From contig NZ_JABEKT010000001.1 in assembly GCF_013283195.1 (NCBI RefSeq), positions 1,090,795 to 1,154,794 of the forward strand: DNA of 64,000 bases, given 5' to 3'. This document shows positions 55,219-64,000 of this stretch, piece after piece. The number at the start of each line of letters is the position of its first letter. Position 1 is the stretch's first letter. The notes under the pieces were generated by a model, which ran no database searches, was not told where the DNA came from, and saw only the letters and a list, made by a program, of their open reading frames with translations. Both the position numbers and the translations under genes were made by a program. The DNA comes from Ensifer adhaerens. GTDB taxonomy: Bacteria > Pseudomonadota > Alphaproteobacteria > Rhizobiales > Rhizobiaceae.

Positions 55219-55319
55219 ACACAGTTTCGCGGCGCCGCGTGTCCGTCATGACGCCCGGCGCTGCACCGCCTGAATCTGCCGCATGATTTCGCGGTTCAGA
55301 GCTACTCCCGGCCACCGTT

Positions 55320-55709
55320 TCAGTTCGGCGCCAGATACTCCCTCAATATGAACTCTATTGCCGTCGGATCGATCTCTGACTTGTCGATGCGGAAATCCGC
55401 GCCGTATTCTTCCAGGTTCTGGAAATAGGGCTCGACGAGCGACCCCGAGATAACACCGATCGGGCCGATGAAGCCCTGGTGCCGGAGCGCCGGTACCGTT
55501 TCGCGGAAGTCGCGCTGCGGCTGAAGGCGGTTGTCCATCAGCACCATCGAGACCGGTTTTCCCGACCGTAGAAATTCCAGCGCGCTTTCGATCGTCTGGC
55601 AGTAATGCAGTTCAATCGCGATCGTGCTGACCTTCTTGATCAGCCCGCGCAGAATGAGGTTCTCCGCAGGGTCGTCGTCAACGAGCAGGATATGGGCTTT
55701 TTGTGTCAT
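55320..55709 (-). CDS. Receiver-only response regulator
   Basis: CheY-like protein of 129 residues, starting at ATG 55709 (the frame extends upstream to 55925 without family-like sequence). The N-terminal acidic cluster LLVDDDPAEN, phospho-acceptor Asp in SMVLMDNRLQ near residue 57, and the IDKSE lysine region are intact. No output domain is present. It lies downstream of the LuxR-type gene on the same strand, 157 bases away. It might be an intermediary for a sensor kinase or act on the LuxR protein; neither is shown. No kinase adjoins. Confidence 0.85.
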   Translation of the reverse strand: MTQKAHILLVDDDPAENLILRGLIKKVSTIAIELHYCQTIESALEFLRSGKPVSMVLMDNRLQPQRDFRETVPALRHQGFIGPIGVISGSLVEPYFQNLEEYGADFRIDKSEIDPTAIEFILREYLAPN

Positions 55710-55866
55710 GATCGTCCAAGTACCTGAGTGACCGGGAGCCATTCTGCGGTGCTCGCCTGCCATCGGCAAGCGGCTGGGTGGTGGGTGTGTATTGTTTCTG
55801 CGGTGTCCGATTGCAGCGTTTCCGCCTTGCGGCGCTGCCATCGTCAAATCGTCCCGTCGACCGGCA

Positions 55867-56580
55867 TCACTGAATGATCTGTTCGCGTATCGCCTTCGCC
55901 ACCATTTGCGTCCGATTGACGACATCCAGCTTCTTCAGGATCGTCGCCGTATGCGAATTCACGGTGTGTTCCGAGACCGATACGATCAGTGCGATCTCGC
56001 TGGCTGTCTTTCCATGGGAAATCCATTTGAGAATCTCCGTTTCGCGCGGCGTCAGGCCCATCCCGGCCTTGTTGGAAAGCGCGATGCGGTAGAAATAGTC
56101 GAAGGCGCAGATGGCATCGTAGGTCAGCTCGAAATGCTCGGAGCGGGCGATATCGTTGCCATCGCCCAGGAACAGTACGGCATACCGCGCGCCCGTCGCC
56201 GCCGCGTGCACCGGCACGCTCAAGAGCAGCTCGAAGCCGAGCTGGACAAGCAGGTTCTGGCCGTTGGCGCAGTCAGGGTCATCAGCTCTCCAGACGGAGG
56301 AAATAATCGACGTGTGCAGGGTCTTGTAGAAGAGCGAATCGCCGAAGCGGTGACGCTTGTCGTATTCTTCCGCCAGACCCGACGGAAGATCGTGCAGGAC
56401 GAGCCGGGTGGACAGCATGCACGCGTCGTTCTCGTTGCCGAGCTGCAGAATGCCGAAATGATTGAAGCCGAACCGCAGCGCCATCGTGTGAAAGATGCGG
56501 AAGAAGTCGACGCGGTTGAGCGCTTTCTCCAGATCGTTGCGGAGATCATAGCGCCTGTGATTTTCCAGCAAACTTGCCAC
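55867..56580 (-). CDS. LuxR-family regulator with autoinducer-binding-type domain
   Basis: A 237-residue product from GTG 56580 (AAAGGGG about 12 bases upstream). Residues about 20-165 align in outline with the AHL-binding domain (FNHFGILQLG, WRADDPDC, HAAATGARYAVLFLGDGND). The GerE-type DNA-binding domain covers 173-232 (LTPRETEILKWISHGKTASEIALIVSVSEHTVNSHTATILKKL). No LuxI-type synthase is in the window, so it would be a solo. AHL binding is uncertain. Confidence 0.82.
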   Translation of the reverse strand: MASLLENHRRYDLRNDLEKALNRVDFFRIFHTMALRFGFNHFGILQLGNENDACMLSTRLVLHDLPSGLAEEYDKRHRFGDSLFYKTLHTSIISSVWRADDPDCANGQNLLVQLGFELLLSVPVHAAATGARYAVLFLGDGNDIARSEHFELTYDAICAFDYFYRIALSNKAGMGLTPRETEILKWISHGKTASEIALIVSVSEHTVNSHTATILKKLDVVNRTQMVAKAIREQIIQ

Positions 56581-57238
56581 GAATGCGCTACCCCTTTGTC
56601 GCGAGGCGGCAGTCTACGCGCAAGGCCGGCTCAATCAACCGCATGAGGCCGGTGGCGAAGTTGCGGATTGGCATCGTCACGACCGTCTCTCGGCGGCATT
56701 GCCGCGAGACCGAAAGCGCCGTGAGGCGGATGCCGCCCCCTCCCAAGGACGTTGTGGCACGTCGATTGTCTCCCCCGAGATTTTGTCTAGGTTCTATTGC
56801 ACAATCGGTCGGGTGATTTCTACCCAACTATCTTGGGATTGACCGTTTCTTGCGATTTCATCGAATCGCTGCCCCTTGCGTCTGTGACGATACACGCAGG
56901 GCGGGTGCATGGGAGCGGAGGATTGCTACAACCAGTCCGTTCCGCGCATGCGCTTTGCCCGTCGAACATCGCTCCGCACCGTCGACGATAGACCGGATGA
57001 GCACGCGGCGCACCGCCCGTGCAGGGGCTGTCAAAGGCCACGGAAATGTCAGGGTATTCTAAAACAGTGGACAGATTTCCGGCTCCGCCGCAGGAGGAAT
57101 TTTTCGCATAGACAAATTTGTTCGGCGACTTATTGCAATGCGACGCCAAATGTCGTTCCATCCGGCCTTGACCGGGGGCAAACGCCATTCCGCGTCAGGA
57201 AAATACGAGAACAAGAACAAATCTGGGAAGCAAAGCTC
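56581..57238. other. Long intergenic region upstream of dppA
   Basis: 658 bases between divergent genes. A palindrome ACAAATTTGT lies at 57112-57121 and ATTGCAAT at 57132-57139. GGGAAG at about 57225-57230 is the dppA ribosome site. I see no convincing gene. Confidence 0.35.
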
Positions 57239-58834
57239 ATGAAAAAGCTCACTACTCTCTTCGCAGCGACGGCGCTTGCCACGCTGATGGCCGGCTCCGC
57301 CTGGTCGAAAACGTTCGTTTATTGCTCGGAAGGTTCGCCTGAGGGTTTTGACCCGGGCCTCTACACCGCCGGCACGACGTTCGACGCAGCAGCGCACACG
57401 GTCTACAACCGCCTGCTCGAGTTCAAGAAGGGCACGACCGAAACCGAGCCGGGCCTCGCTGAGAGCTGGACCATTTCCGATGACGGCCTTGAATACACGT
57501 TCAAGCTGCGTCCGGGCGTGAAGTTCCAGACGACGGAGTTCTTCACTCCCACTCGCGAGCTGAACGCTGACGACGTCGTGTTCTCCTATGAGCGCCAGCT
57601 CAAGGCCGACAACCCCTGGAACAAGTACGTGACCGGCGCTTCGTGGGAATACGCAGCCGGCATGGGCTTCCCGGAAGTCATCAAGTCGGTCGAGAAGGTC
57701 GATGACCTGACGGTCAAGTTCACCCTGACGCGCAAGGAAGCGCCGTTCCTCGCCAACATCGCCATGCCGTTCGCGTCGATCCTGTCGAAGGAATATGCCG
57801 ACAAGCTGCAGGCCGAAGGCAAGATGAACCAGATGAACCAGATGCCGCTCGGCACCGGTCCGTTCGCGTTCGTCGCCTACCAGCAGGACGCTGTCATCCG
57901 CTACAAGGCAAACCCGGACTATTGGGGTGGCAAGCAGAAGATCGACGACCTGGTCTTCGCGATCACTGCCGACGCTTCGGTTCGCTACCAGAAGCTGCAG
58001 GCCGGCGAATGCCACCTGATGCCGTTCCCGAACTCGGCCGACGTGGCTGCCATGAAGGCCGATCCGAACCTGAAGGTGATGGAGCAGGCCGGTCTGAACG
58101 TTGCCTACCTCGCCTACAACACCACGCAGGCTCCGTTCGACAAGCCGGAAGTCCGCAAGGCGCTGAACAAGGCGATCAACAAGCAGGCGATCGTCGACGC
58201 CGTGTTCCAGGGCGCTGCCCAGCCGGCAACCAACCCGATCCCGCCGACGATGTGGTCGTACAACGACACGCTCCAGGACGACACCTACGATCTCGACGCA
58301 GCCAAGAAGATGCTCGAAGAAGCAGGCGTCAAGGATCTGTCGATGAAGGTGTGGGCGATGCCGGTTTCGCGTCCCTACATGCTCAACGCTCGCCGCGCTG
58401 CGGAACTGATGCAGGCTGACTTCGCCAAGATCGGCGTCAAGGTCGAGATCGTCTCCTACGAGTGGGCCGAATACCTCGACAAGTCGAAGGCAAAGGACCG
58501 TGACGGTGCCGTCATCCTCGGCTGGACCGGCGACAACGGCGACCCGGACAACTTCCTCGACACCCTGCTCGGCTGCAACGCTGTCGGCGGCAACAACCGC
58601 GCTCAGTGGTGCAACCCGGAATTCGACGCCCTGGTCAAGAAGGCCAAGGACACGTCCGACCTGGCAGAGCGCACCAAGCTCTACGAAGAGGCGCAGGTTG
58701 TCTTCAAGCGCGAAGCGCCTTGGGCAACGCTTGACCACTCCCTGTCGGTCGTTCCGATGCGCAAGAATGTCGAGGGCTTCGTCCAGAGCCCGCTCGGCGA
58801 TTTTGCCTTCGACGGCGTGGATATTGTCGAGTAA
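57239..58834 (+). CDS. dppA: Dipeptide ABC transporter, periplasmic binding protein
   Basis: SBP family 5 protein, 531 residues with a signal peptide (MKKLTTLFAATALATLMAGSAWS, cleavage near 23). Features: TFVYCSEGSPEGFDPGLYTAGTTFDAA, GLAESWTISDDGLEYTFKLRPGVKF, and NVAYLAYNTTQAPFDKPEVRKALN, all typical of DppA. It begins dppABCDF; a 12-bp-stem hairpin (58856-58887) separates it from dppB. It binds dipeptides and, in relatives, haem or 5-aminolevulinate; the exact ligand is not determined by this sequence. Confidence 0.92.
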   Translation: MKKLTTLFAATALATLMAGSAWSKTFVYCSEGSPEGFDPGLYTAGTTFDAAAHTVYNRLLEFKKGTTETEPGLAESWTISDDGLEYTFKLRPGVKFQTTEFFTPTRELNADDVVFSYERQLKADNPWNKYVTGASWEYAAGMGFPEVIKSVEKVDDLTVKFTLTRKEAPFLANIAMPFASILSKEYADKLQAEGKMNQMNQMPLGTGPFAFVAYQQDAVIRYKANPDYWGGKQKIDDLVFAITADASVRYQKLQAGECHLMPFPNSADVAAMKADPNLKVMEQAGLNVAYLAYNTTQAPFDKPEVRKALNKAINKQAIVDAVFQGAAQPATNPIPPTMWSYNDTLQDDTYDLDAAKKMLEEAGVKDLSMKVWAMPVSRPYMLNARRAAELMQADFAKIGVKVEIVSYEWAEYLDKSKAKDRDGAVILGWTGDNGDPDNFLDTLLGCNAVGGNNRAQWCNPEFDALVKKAKDTSDLAERTKLYEEAQVVFKREAPWATLDHSLSVVPMRKNVEGFVQSPLGDFAFDGVDIVE

Positions 58835-58855
58835 GCTAATAAACTGATCCGAAAG

Positions 58856-58887
58856 GGGGCGTTTGCCGCGGGCAAACGCCCCTCTTT
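58856..58887 (+). terminator. Hairpin between dppA and dppB
   Basis: GGGGCGTTTGCC, loop GCG, GGCAAACGCCCC, then TCTTTG. The 12-bp stem with a weak T tail would act as a partial terminator or stabiliser, as dppB has no obvious separate promoter. Confidence 0.75.
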
Positions 58888-59049
58888 GCATCTACTGCAG
58901 CGCCATGCGTCTTGTCAGACGCGTGAAGTTCGCTGTAGGCACTTTGAGTTGCTGCCTGTTTTTGCCCTCAAATCCGAAGGGTTCAAGAAAACATGCAGTG
59001 GTGCCAGCGCCGGGAGACAACGGCGCGGCAACGTGGCGCGGGGTAAAAC

Positions 59050-60054
59050 ATGTTTCGATTTCTCTTGGGGCGTTTGGCGGTCCTGATCCCGACTTTCATC
59101 GGGGTCTCCATCATTGCCTTCTCCTTCATTCGCATGCTTCCGGGCGATCCTGTCGCCCTGCTTTCGGGCGAGCGTGTCATGTCGCCGGAGCGGCATGCGG
59201 AAATTTCACACGCGCTCGGCTTCGACCGGCCGATCGTGATCCAGTACTTGGACTATCTCTGGGGTGTGCTCCAGGGTGATTTCGGCACGTCGATCGTGAC
59301 GAAGAAGCCGGTGATCGACCAGTTCTTCGAACTGTTCCCGGCGACGCTGGAGCTTTCGCTCTGCGCGATCATCTTTGCGATCGTGCTCGGCATTCCCGCC
59401 GGCGTCATCGCGGCGATCAAGCGCGGCTCCTTCGTCGACCAGACGATCATGGGCACCGCACTTGTCGGCTTCTCCATGCCGATCTTCTGGTGGGGCCTGC
59501 TGCTGATCATGCTGGTCTCGGGCATCCTGCAATGGACGCCGGTTTCGGGGCGCATCTCGCTGATGTACTTCTTCCCGCCGGTCACGGGCTTCATGCTGAT
59601 CGACTCGTTGTTGTCGGGGCAGGCGGGCGCCTTCAAGTCTGCCGTGAGCCATCTCATCCTGCCGACCATCGTGCTTGGCACCATTCCGCTCGCCGTGATT
59701 GCGCGTCAGACTCGGTCGGCGATGCTTGAAGTGCTGTCGGAAGACTATGTGCGCACGGCGCGCGCCAAGGGCCTTTCGACCTTCCGTGTCGTCGGTGTCC
59801 ATGCGCTGCGAAATGCCATGATCCCGGTCATCACCACGATCGGCCTGCAGGTGGGCGTCATGCTCGCCGGTGCGATCCTGACCGAGACGATCTTCTCCTG
59901 GCCGGGCATCGGCAAATGGATGGTCGATTCCGTCTTCAGGCGCGACTACGCCGTCATTCAGGGTGGCCTCCTGGTCATCGCCGGCATCATCATGCTGGTG
60001 AACCTGGCCGTCGACCTTCTCTACGGTCTCATCAACCCACGTATCCGGCACTAA
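59050..60054 (+). CDS. dppB: Dipeptide ABC transporter permease
   Basis: The 334-residue permease starts MFRFLLGRLAVLIPTFIGVSIIAFSFIRMLPGDPV, the DppB/OppB hallmark. It ends with a C-terminal helix after the SDYVRTARAKGLS-equivalent EDYVRTARAKGLSTFRVVGVHALRNAMIPVIT loop that contacts the ATPases. GGCGCGGGG precedes the ATG at 59050. Forms a heterodimeric channel with DppC. The gap to dppC is 10 bases. Confidence 0.94.
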   Translation: MFRFLLGRLAVLIPTFIGVSIIAFSFIRMLPGDPVALLSGERVMSPERHAEISHALGFDRPIVIQYLDYLWGVLQGDFGTSIVTKKPVIDQFFELFPATLELSLCAIIFAIVLGIPAGVIAAIKRGSFVDQTIMGTALVGFSMPIFWWGLLLIMLVSGILQWTPVSGRISLMYFFPPVTGFMLIDSLLSGQAGAFKSAVSHLILPTIVLGTIPLAVIARQTRSAMLEVLSEDYVRTARAKGLSTFRVVGVHALRNAMIPVITTIGLQVGVMLAGAILTETIFSWPGIGKWMVDSVFRRDYAVIQGGLLVIAGIIMLVNLAVDLLYGLINPRIRH

Positions 60055-60064
60055 GGAGGGCGAT

Positions 60065-60973
60065 ATGTCTCAAGCTGCTGCAACAAGCGCCGTTTCGACA
60101 GATCCGTCCCGCCGGGCGCGACTGGCCGAATTCTGGTATTATTTCTCCGAGAACCGCGGCGCCGTCATCGGCCTCGTGTTCTTCCTGTTCCTCGTGCTCC
60201 TGGCGATCTTTGCTCCGATCGTCGCCCCGCATGACCCGACGGCCCAATACCGCGATGCGGTGCTGATCCCGCCGGTCTGGCAGGAAGGCGGCCGTGCCGA
60301 ATTCCTGCTTGGCACCGACGCTGTCGGTCGCGACATGCTCTCGCGCCTGATCTATGGCACGCAGTTCTCGCTGTTCGTCGGCGTTATCGTCACCACGCTC
60401 TCGCTGGTCGGCGGTATCTTCATCGGCGTGATCGCGGGCTACTTCCGCGGTTGGGTCGATACCGTCATCATGCGCGTGATGGACATCATTCTGGCCTTCC
60501 CGTCGCTGCTGCTTGCCCTCGTGCTGGTCGCCGTTCTCGGACCGGGCCTGACAAACGCGATGATCGCCATCGCGCTGGTGTTCCAGCCGCACTTCGTTCG
60601 CCTGACGCGCGCTGCCGTCATGAGCGAAAAGAGCCGCGACTACGTCATTGCCGCCAAGGTCGCAGGTGCCGGCCACGGTCGCCTGATGTTCAAGACGATC
60701 CTGCCGAACTGCATGGCGCCGCTGATCGTCCAGGCGACCCTGTCGTTCTCGAGCGCGATCCTCGACGCTGCCGCTCTTGGCTTCCTCGGCATGGGTGCCC
60801 AGCCTCCGACACCGGAATGGGGCACGATGCTCGCTGAAGCGCGTGAGTTCATCCAGAGCAAGTGGTGGGTGGTAACGCTTCCGGGCGTCGCAATCCTGGT
60901 CACGGTGCTGGCGATCAACCTCATGGGTGACGGCCTGCGCGATGCTCTCGATCCCAAGCTGAAGAGGTCCTGA
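60065..60973 (+). CDS. dppC: Dipeptide ABC transporter permease
   Basis: A 302-residue permease with the long N-terminal region typical of DppC (SRRARLAEFWYYFSENRGAVIGLVFFLFLVLLAIFAPI). The PHDPTAQY loop and the LGTDAVGRDMLSRLIYGTQFSL motif are diagnostic. The ATPase-contact loop reads SRDYVIAAKVAGAGHGRLMFKTILPN. AAGGAGGG precedes the ATG at 60065. dppD follows after two bases. Confidence 0.94.
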   Translation: MSQAAATSAVSTDPSRRARLAEFWYYFSENRGAVIGLVFFLFLVLLAIFAPIVAPHDPTAQYRDAVLIPPVWQEGGRAEFLLGTDAVGRDMLSRLIYGTQFSLFVGVIVTTLSLVGGIFIGVIAGYFRGWVDTVIMRVMDIILAFPSLLLALVLVAVLGPGLTNAMIAIALVFQPHFVRLTRAAVMSEKSRDYVIAAKVAGAGHGRLMFKTILPNCMAPLIVQATLSFSSAILDAAALGFLGMGAQPPTPEWGTMLAEAREFIQSKWWVVTLPGVAILVTVLAINLMGDGLRDALDPKLKRS

Positions 60974-60975
60974 TC

Positions 60976-61830
60976 ATGGCGCTTCTCGAAATCGAAAACC
61001 TGGTCGTCGAGTTCCAGACGGCCACCGGTCCCTTCCGCGCCGTCGATGGCGTGTCGATGAAGGTCCACGAAAAGGAAGTGCTGGCGATCGTCGGTGAATC
61101 CGGCTCGGGCAAGTCCGTGTCGATGCTGGCGGCCATGGGCCTCCTGCCTTGGACGGCGAAGGTCACGGCCGACAAGCTGACGTTCAACGGTCGCGACCTG
61201 CTTGGCATGTCGTCCGCCGAGCGCAAGAAGATCATCGGCAAGGATATTTCGATGATCTTCCAGGAGCCGGTCGCAAGCCTCAACCCTTGCTTCACGGTCG
61301 GCTTCCAGATCGAGGAGGTGCTGCGCATTCACCTCGGTCTGGACAAGACCGCGCGGCGCAAGCGCGCCATCGAGCTGTTCGAGGCGGTCGGTATCCCCGA
61401 TCCGGCCGAACGGTTGGGGCACTATCCCCACCAGATGTCGGGCGGGCAGTGCCAGCGCGTGATGATCGCGATCGCCATTGCCTGCAACCCGAAGCTCCTG
61501 ATCGCCGACGAGCCGACGACCGCGCTCGACGTGACGATCCAGAAGCAGATCCTCGACCTTCTGATGCGGCTCCAGGCCGAGCATGGCATGGGCCTCATCA
61601 TGATCACGCACAACATGGGCGTGGTCGCCGAGACTGCCGATCGCGTCGTCGTGCAGTACAAGGGCCGCAAGATGGAGGAGGCCGACGTGCTGTCGCTGTT
61701 CGAATCACCGAAGAGCAACTACACGCGCGCTCTTCTGGCAGCTTTGCCGGACAATGCGACCGGTGATCGGTTGCCGACCATCTCCGAGCTTTTTGTCGAT
61801 GAACCGAGCCTTCAAGGAGCCGCCCGATGA
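60976..61830 (+). CDS. dppD: Dipeptide ABC transporter ATPase
   Basis: An OppD/DppD ATPase of 284 residues. Walker A is GESGSGKSV, the signature [14 protein letters not shown], and Walker [13 protein letters not shown]. The C-terminus is shorter than in OppD (usually about 320-330 residues); I could not find the C-terminal iron-sulphur-type cysteine cluster of longer members. The last four bases overlap the dppF start (ATGA, 61827-61830), indicating translational coupling. Confidence 0.93.
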   Translation: MALLEIENLVVEFQTATGPFRAVDGVSMKVHEKEVLAIVGESGSGKSVSMLAAMGLLPWTAKVTADKLTFNGRDLLGMSSAERKKIIGKDISMIFQEPVASLNPCFTVGFQIEEVLRIHLGLDKTARRKRAIELFEAVGIPDPAERLGHYPHQMSGGQCQRVMIAIAIACNPKLLIADEPTTALDVTIQKQILDLLMRLQAEHGMGLIMITHNMGVVAETADRVVVQYKGRKMEEADVLSLFESPKSNYTRALLAALPDNATGDRLPTISELFVDEPSLQGAAR

Positions 61831-62654
61831 CCGTCGTTCTCGAAGCGCGCAATCTGGTGCGCGACTATCATATCCCCGGCGGCCTGATGAAAAAGGCCAA
61901 GACCGTGCATGCGCTCAAGGGCGTGAGCTTCTCGGTGGAAAAGGGCAAGACGCTGGCGATCGTCGGCGAAAGCGGCTGCGGCAAGTCAACGCTTGGCCGC
62001 ATCCTGACGCTGATCGACCCGGCGACGTCGGGTGATCTGCTGATCGATGGCAACAAGATCGACATCACCAAGGGCGACCTGACGCCGGAGATGCGCCGCA
62101 AGGTGCAGATCGTCTTCCAGAACCCCTATGGCTCGCTCAACCCGCGCCAGAAGATCGGCGACATCTTGACCGAACCACTGATCATCAACACCAAAACCCC
62201 CGCTGACGAACGTCGCGAGCGGGGGATGGCGATGCTGAAGAAGGTCGGTCTCGACGAGAAACACTACAATCGTTACCCGCACATGTTCTCGGGCGGCCAG
62301 CGCCAGCGCATCGCTATTGCGCGCGCGCTGATGCTCAACCCGAAGCTTCTGGTGCTGGACGAGCCGGTTTCGGCGCTCGACCTGTCGGTTCAGGCGCAGG
62401 TGTTGAACCTGCTCGCGGATCTGCAGGACGAGTTCCAGCTGACTTACGTCTTCATCAGTCACGATCTCTCGGTGGTGCGCTACATCGCTGACGACGTGAT
62501 GGTGATGTATTTCGGCGAGGCGGTTGAATACGGCAGCCGCGACGAAGTCTTCGCCGATCCGAAGCACAGCTACACCAAGACGCTGTTTGCCGCGACGCCG
62601 CGCGCCGACGTTGCCAGCATCAAGGCACGGCTTGCCAAGAAGCAGGCAGCCTGA
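61827..62654 (+). CDS. dppF: Dipeptide ABC transporter ATPase
   Basis: The second ATPase of 275 residues. Walker A GESGCGKST, signature FSGGQRQRIAIAR and Walker B LLVLDEPVSALD are intact, with H-loop VFISHDLSVVRYIADDVMVMYFG. The sequence is collinear with the first four genes of the operon. It forms a heterodimer with DppD. A terminator hairpin follows at 62686-62712. Confidence 0.93.
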   Translation: MTVVLEARNLVRDYHIPGGLMKKAKTVHALKGVSFSVEKGKTLAIVGESGCGKSTLGRILTLIDPATSGDLLIDGNKIDITKGDLTPEMRRKVQIVFQNPYGSLNPRQKIGDILTEPLIINTKTPADERRERGMAMLKKVGLDEKHYNRYPHMFSGGQRQRIAIARALMLNPKLLVLDEPVSALDLSVQAQVLNLLADLQDEFQLTYVFISHDLSVVRYIADDVMVMYFGEAVEYGSRDEVFADPKHSYTKTLFAATPRADVASIKARLAKKQAA

Positions 62655-62685
62655 GCCGTCTCGGTGCTGTCTGGCGATACCAGAG

Positions 62686-62712
62686 GCCGGGGAAAGAACT
62701 CCCCGGCTTCTT
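62686..62712 (+). terminator. Terminator of the dpp operon
   Basis: GCCGGGGA, six-base loop, TCCCCGGC, then TTCTT. It lies 32 bases after the dppF stop. Confidence 0.75.
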
Positions 62713-62832
62713 GGCCTTGCCGGGCCGATGGTGTAGAGCTTTCGCGCCGCCATTCACTTCTCGCCTTCCGGCGGCGGGCAGCCGCTTTTCGGCCGACCAT
62801 TCAGCGTTCGGCCCAACTTCAGGAACACGATC

Positions 62833-63180
62833 ATGGAAATCAAGCGTTTCGAAACCGGCCCCCGGATGAGCCAGGCCGTGGTTTACAACAACACCGTCTA
62901 CCTCGCCGGCCAGGTCGGCAATGCCGGTGACGATGTCGTGACCCAGACGAAGCAGGCGCTTGCCGAAGTCGACCGTCTTCTGGCGCTCGCCGGCACCGAC
63001 AAGACCCGCATCCTCTCGGCCACCATCTGGCTCGCCGACATGGCTGACTTCCCGAAGATGAACTCGGTCTGGGATGCCTGGGCACCCCAGGGCAACACCC
63101 CGGCACGCGCGACCGGCGAAGCCAAGCTCGCAACTCCGGAATACCTCGTCGAAGTCATCGTCGTCGCAGCCGCCGCCTAA
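62833..63180 (+). CDS. RidA/YjgF/UK114-family protein
   Basis: The 115-residue protein has the RidA fold segments VYNNTVYLAGQVG near residue 17, TKQALAEVDRLLALAGTDKTRILSATIWLADM in the middle and PARATGEAKLATPEYLVEVIVVA at the C-terminus; the conserved Arg of RidA (in PARATG) is present. RidA proteins deaminate reactive enamine/imine intermediates; subgroups lacking an active arginine do other things. Position after the dpp operon is probably incidental. The ATG at 62833 has only a weak ribosome site. Confidence 0.88.
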   Translation: MEIKRFETGPRMSQAVVYNNTVYLAGQVGNAGDDVVTQTKQALAEVDRLLALAGTDKTRILSATIWLADMADFPKMNSVWDAWAPQGNTPARATGEAKLATPEYLVEVIVVAAAA

Positions 63181-63264
63181 GGCACGGCAATCGCATCTGA
63201 AATATTGCGACGCGCTTTCAGTCGCTTGCCAAAACCGAGCGGTCTTGCCGCCACACTGCATCTC

Positions 63265-63300
63265 CGCCGCCGTGCCCTGCGCACGGCGGCGTTTTCTTTT
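63265..63300 (+). terminator. Terminator after the RidA gene
   Basis: CGCCGCCGTGC, five-base loop, GCACGGCGGCG, then TTTTCTTTT. Confidence 0.92.
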
Positions 63301-63390
63301 GCCGGACCTGCCCCGCATTCCCTCGTGCAGGAACCATTCGCCAGTCTGCACGTTTACCTTCAGTTCCACAAAAACATGGGAGGGCATTCG

Positions 63391-63561
63391 ATGCTCTACT
63401 GGCTGCCGCGGATCTGCGTGCTTGCTTTCGCAGGTCTATTGATTGGTTTCGGCTTCGTCCCGGACACCGCTACCGGCGTAGCGCACACGCTGCTCGTCAT
63501 CGTCCTCGGTCTCGGGCTCTTGTCGCTGACCTTGCACGTGTTCCCACCGGAACGACACTGA
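63391..63561 (+). CDS. Small two-helix membrane protein, unknown
   Basis: A 56-residue ORF. Hydrophobic helices cover about residues 5-23 (LPRICVLAFAGLLIGFGFV) and 30-49 (VAHTLLVIVLGLGLLSLTLHV). The ATG at 63391 is preceded by GGGAGGG (63378-63384) at six bases; an upstream in-frame ATG (63376) overlaps that site and is unlikely. No recognised family. It lies between a terminator and the AI-2E-family gene, from which it is 54 bases away. Confidence 0.55.
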   Translation: MLYWLPRICVLAFAGLLIGFGFVPDTATGVAHTLLVIVLGLGLLSLTLHVFPPERH

Positions 63562-63615
63562 ACGACGAGGTACGCCGACAGGTGTCCGCGTGACAAAAAG
63601 AGGCGAGGGACGGCA

Positions 63616-64000
63616 TTGGATACATCCGGCCACACGGCTGCTTACTACAAGCTGAAACGCATCGCCGAGGAGGAAACGGCCACGGCCGAAGCGGCCTTGC
63701 CCGCTGAACCGAAGCGGGACGGCATCGATTTGATGGTCGCCTGGAGCATCATCGGCCTGTTCGTGATTGCCGGGTCGGCCGCCGTCTACTCGATGGAAAC
63801 GATTCTGATGCCGATCACGCTGGCCGTCGTCGTCGGTATCGTGCTCGGGCGCGCGGCCGACAGCCTGTCAAAGTTCGGCCTGCCGCCAATCATCGGCGGG
63901 CTGCTGCTGGCGCTCGTCTTCGTGCTTGGTCTTGCATCGGTGGTCAGCGTCCTGCTCGGACCGATCACGGAGCTGGCGCAAAAGGCGCCGGCCCTGGCGG
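63616..64000 (+). CDS. AI-2E-family (PerM/TqsA-like) transporter, N-terminal part
   Basis: The frame starts at TTG 63616 (GAGGGA five bases upstream) and continues to the window end. The visible 128 residues begin MDTSGHTAAYYKLKRIAEE, followed by membrane helices (LMVAWSIIGLFVIAGSAAVY; ILMPITLAVVVGIVLG; IIGGLLLALVFVLGLASVVSVL). The ILMPITLAVVVGIVLGRAAD segment is typical of the AI-2E transporter superfamily. Specificity is not predictable; a quorum-signal role is not implied by the name. Confidence 0.7.
   Translation, partial: MDTSGHTAAYYKLKRIAEEETATAEAALPAEPKRDGIDLMVAWSIIGLFVIAGSAAVYSMETILMPITLAVVVGIVLGRAADSLSKFGLPPIIGGLLLALVFVLGLASVVSVLLGPITELAQKAPALA

Noticed and set aside
57059-58891. 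610-codon open frame opposite dppA
   Set aside because: Antisense to a clear dppA; no ribosome site or domain; low-complexity composition.

Overview
The window looks like a chromosomal segment of a fast-growing rhizobium of the Sinorhizobium/Ensifer group. This rests on high GC, on close matches to proteins I recognise from that group (RirA with Cys91/99/105, the AglEFGAK alpha-glucoside system, a CbrA-like PleC/DivJ-type kinase, acetoacetyl-CoA synthetase, a phasin, DppABCDF), and on a gene order that resembles the one I remember from the Sinorhizobium meliloti chromosome. No database search was possible, so names are family-level judgements from the sequence.

Layout. 1-1267: 3' end of a Wzz/GumC-type polysaccharide co-polymerase. 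1465-2364: folD. 2420-10202: the LacI-type repressor aglR, divergent from the alpha-glucoside operon aglEFGAK, with three AAGCGCTT operators in the intergenic region and a strong terminator after aglK. 10339-11278: a PilZ protein and a GFA-type zinc protein. 11375-15555 (minus): zwf-pgl-edd, the entry to the Entner-Doudoroff route. 15654-18393 (minus): a PuuA/PuuB-like pair (glutamine-synthetase fold plus FAD oxidase). 18518-25271: a BaiN/HI0933-type flavoprotein, a chemoreceptor, two small ORFs, a LysR and a LuxR-type regulator. 25544-28793: aceA with a small partner and a divergent ScfR/RamB-type regulator. 28806-34175: a fatty acid desaturase and potFGHI. 34225-40250: an AsmA-like protein, acetoacetyl-CoA synthetase, and a two-domain ferric-type permease. 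40278-44584: a 1208-residue sensor kinase and a phasin. 44733-44809: tRNA-His.

44810-48458 is the accessory part. It is visibly AT-richer, sits directly downstream of tRNA-His, and carries genes with no housekeeping look: a zinc-ribbon plus HEPN-motif protein translationally coupled to a small protein, a DUF2971 protein, a membrane-anchored unknown, and a small frameshifted gene. No integrase and no second att copy are visible. This is the best candidate for an undescribed (possibly defence-type) locus.

48459-64000 returns to the core: LysR, mmsA, DUF898 plus an M48 peptidase, fbpA-like ferric binding protein divergent from rirA, a receiver-only response regulator, a LuxR solo, dppABCDF, a RidA protein, a small membrane protein, and the start of an AI-2E-family transporter.

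Themes: sugar uptake (agl) feeds hexose phosphates to zwf-pgl-edd. potFGHI imports polyamines that the PuuA/PuuB-like pair could degrade. aceA, acetoacetyl-CoA synthetase and the phasin belong to acetyl-CoA/polyhydroxybutyrate metabolism. rirA and fbpA concern iron. In all three large ABC operons (agl, pot, dpp) a GC-rich hairpin separates the binding-protein gene from the transporter genes.
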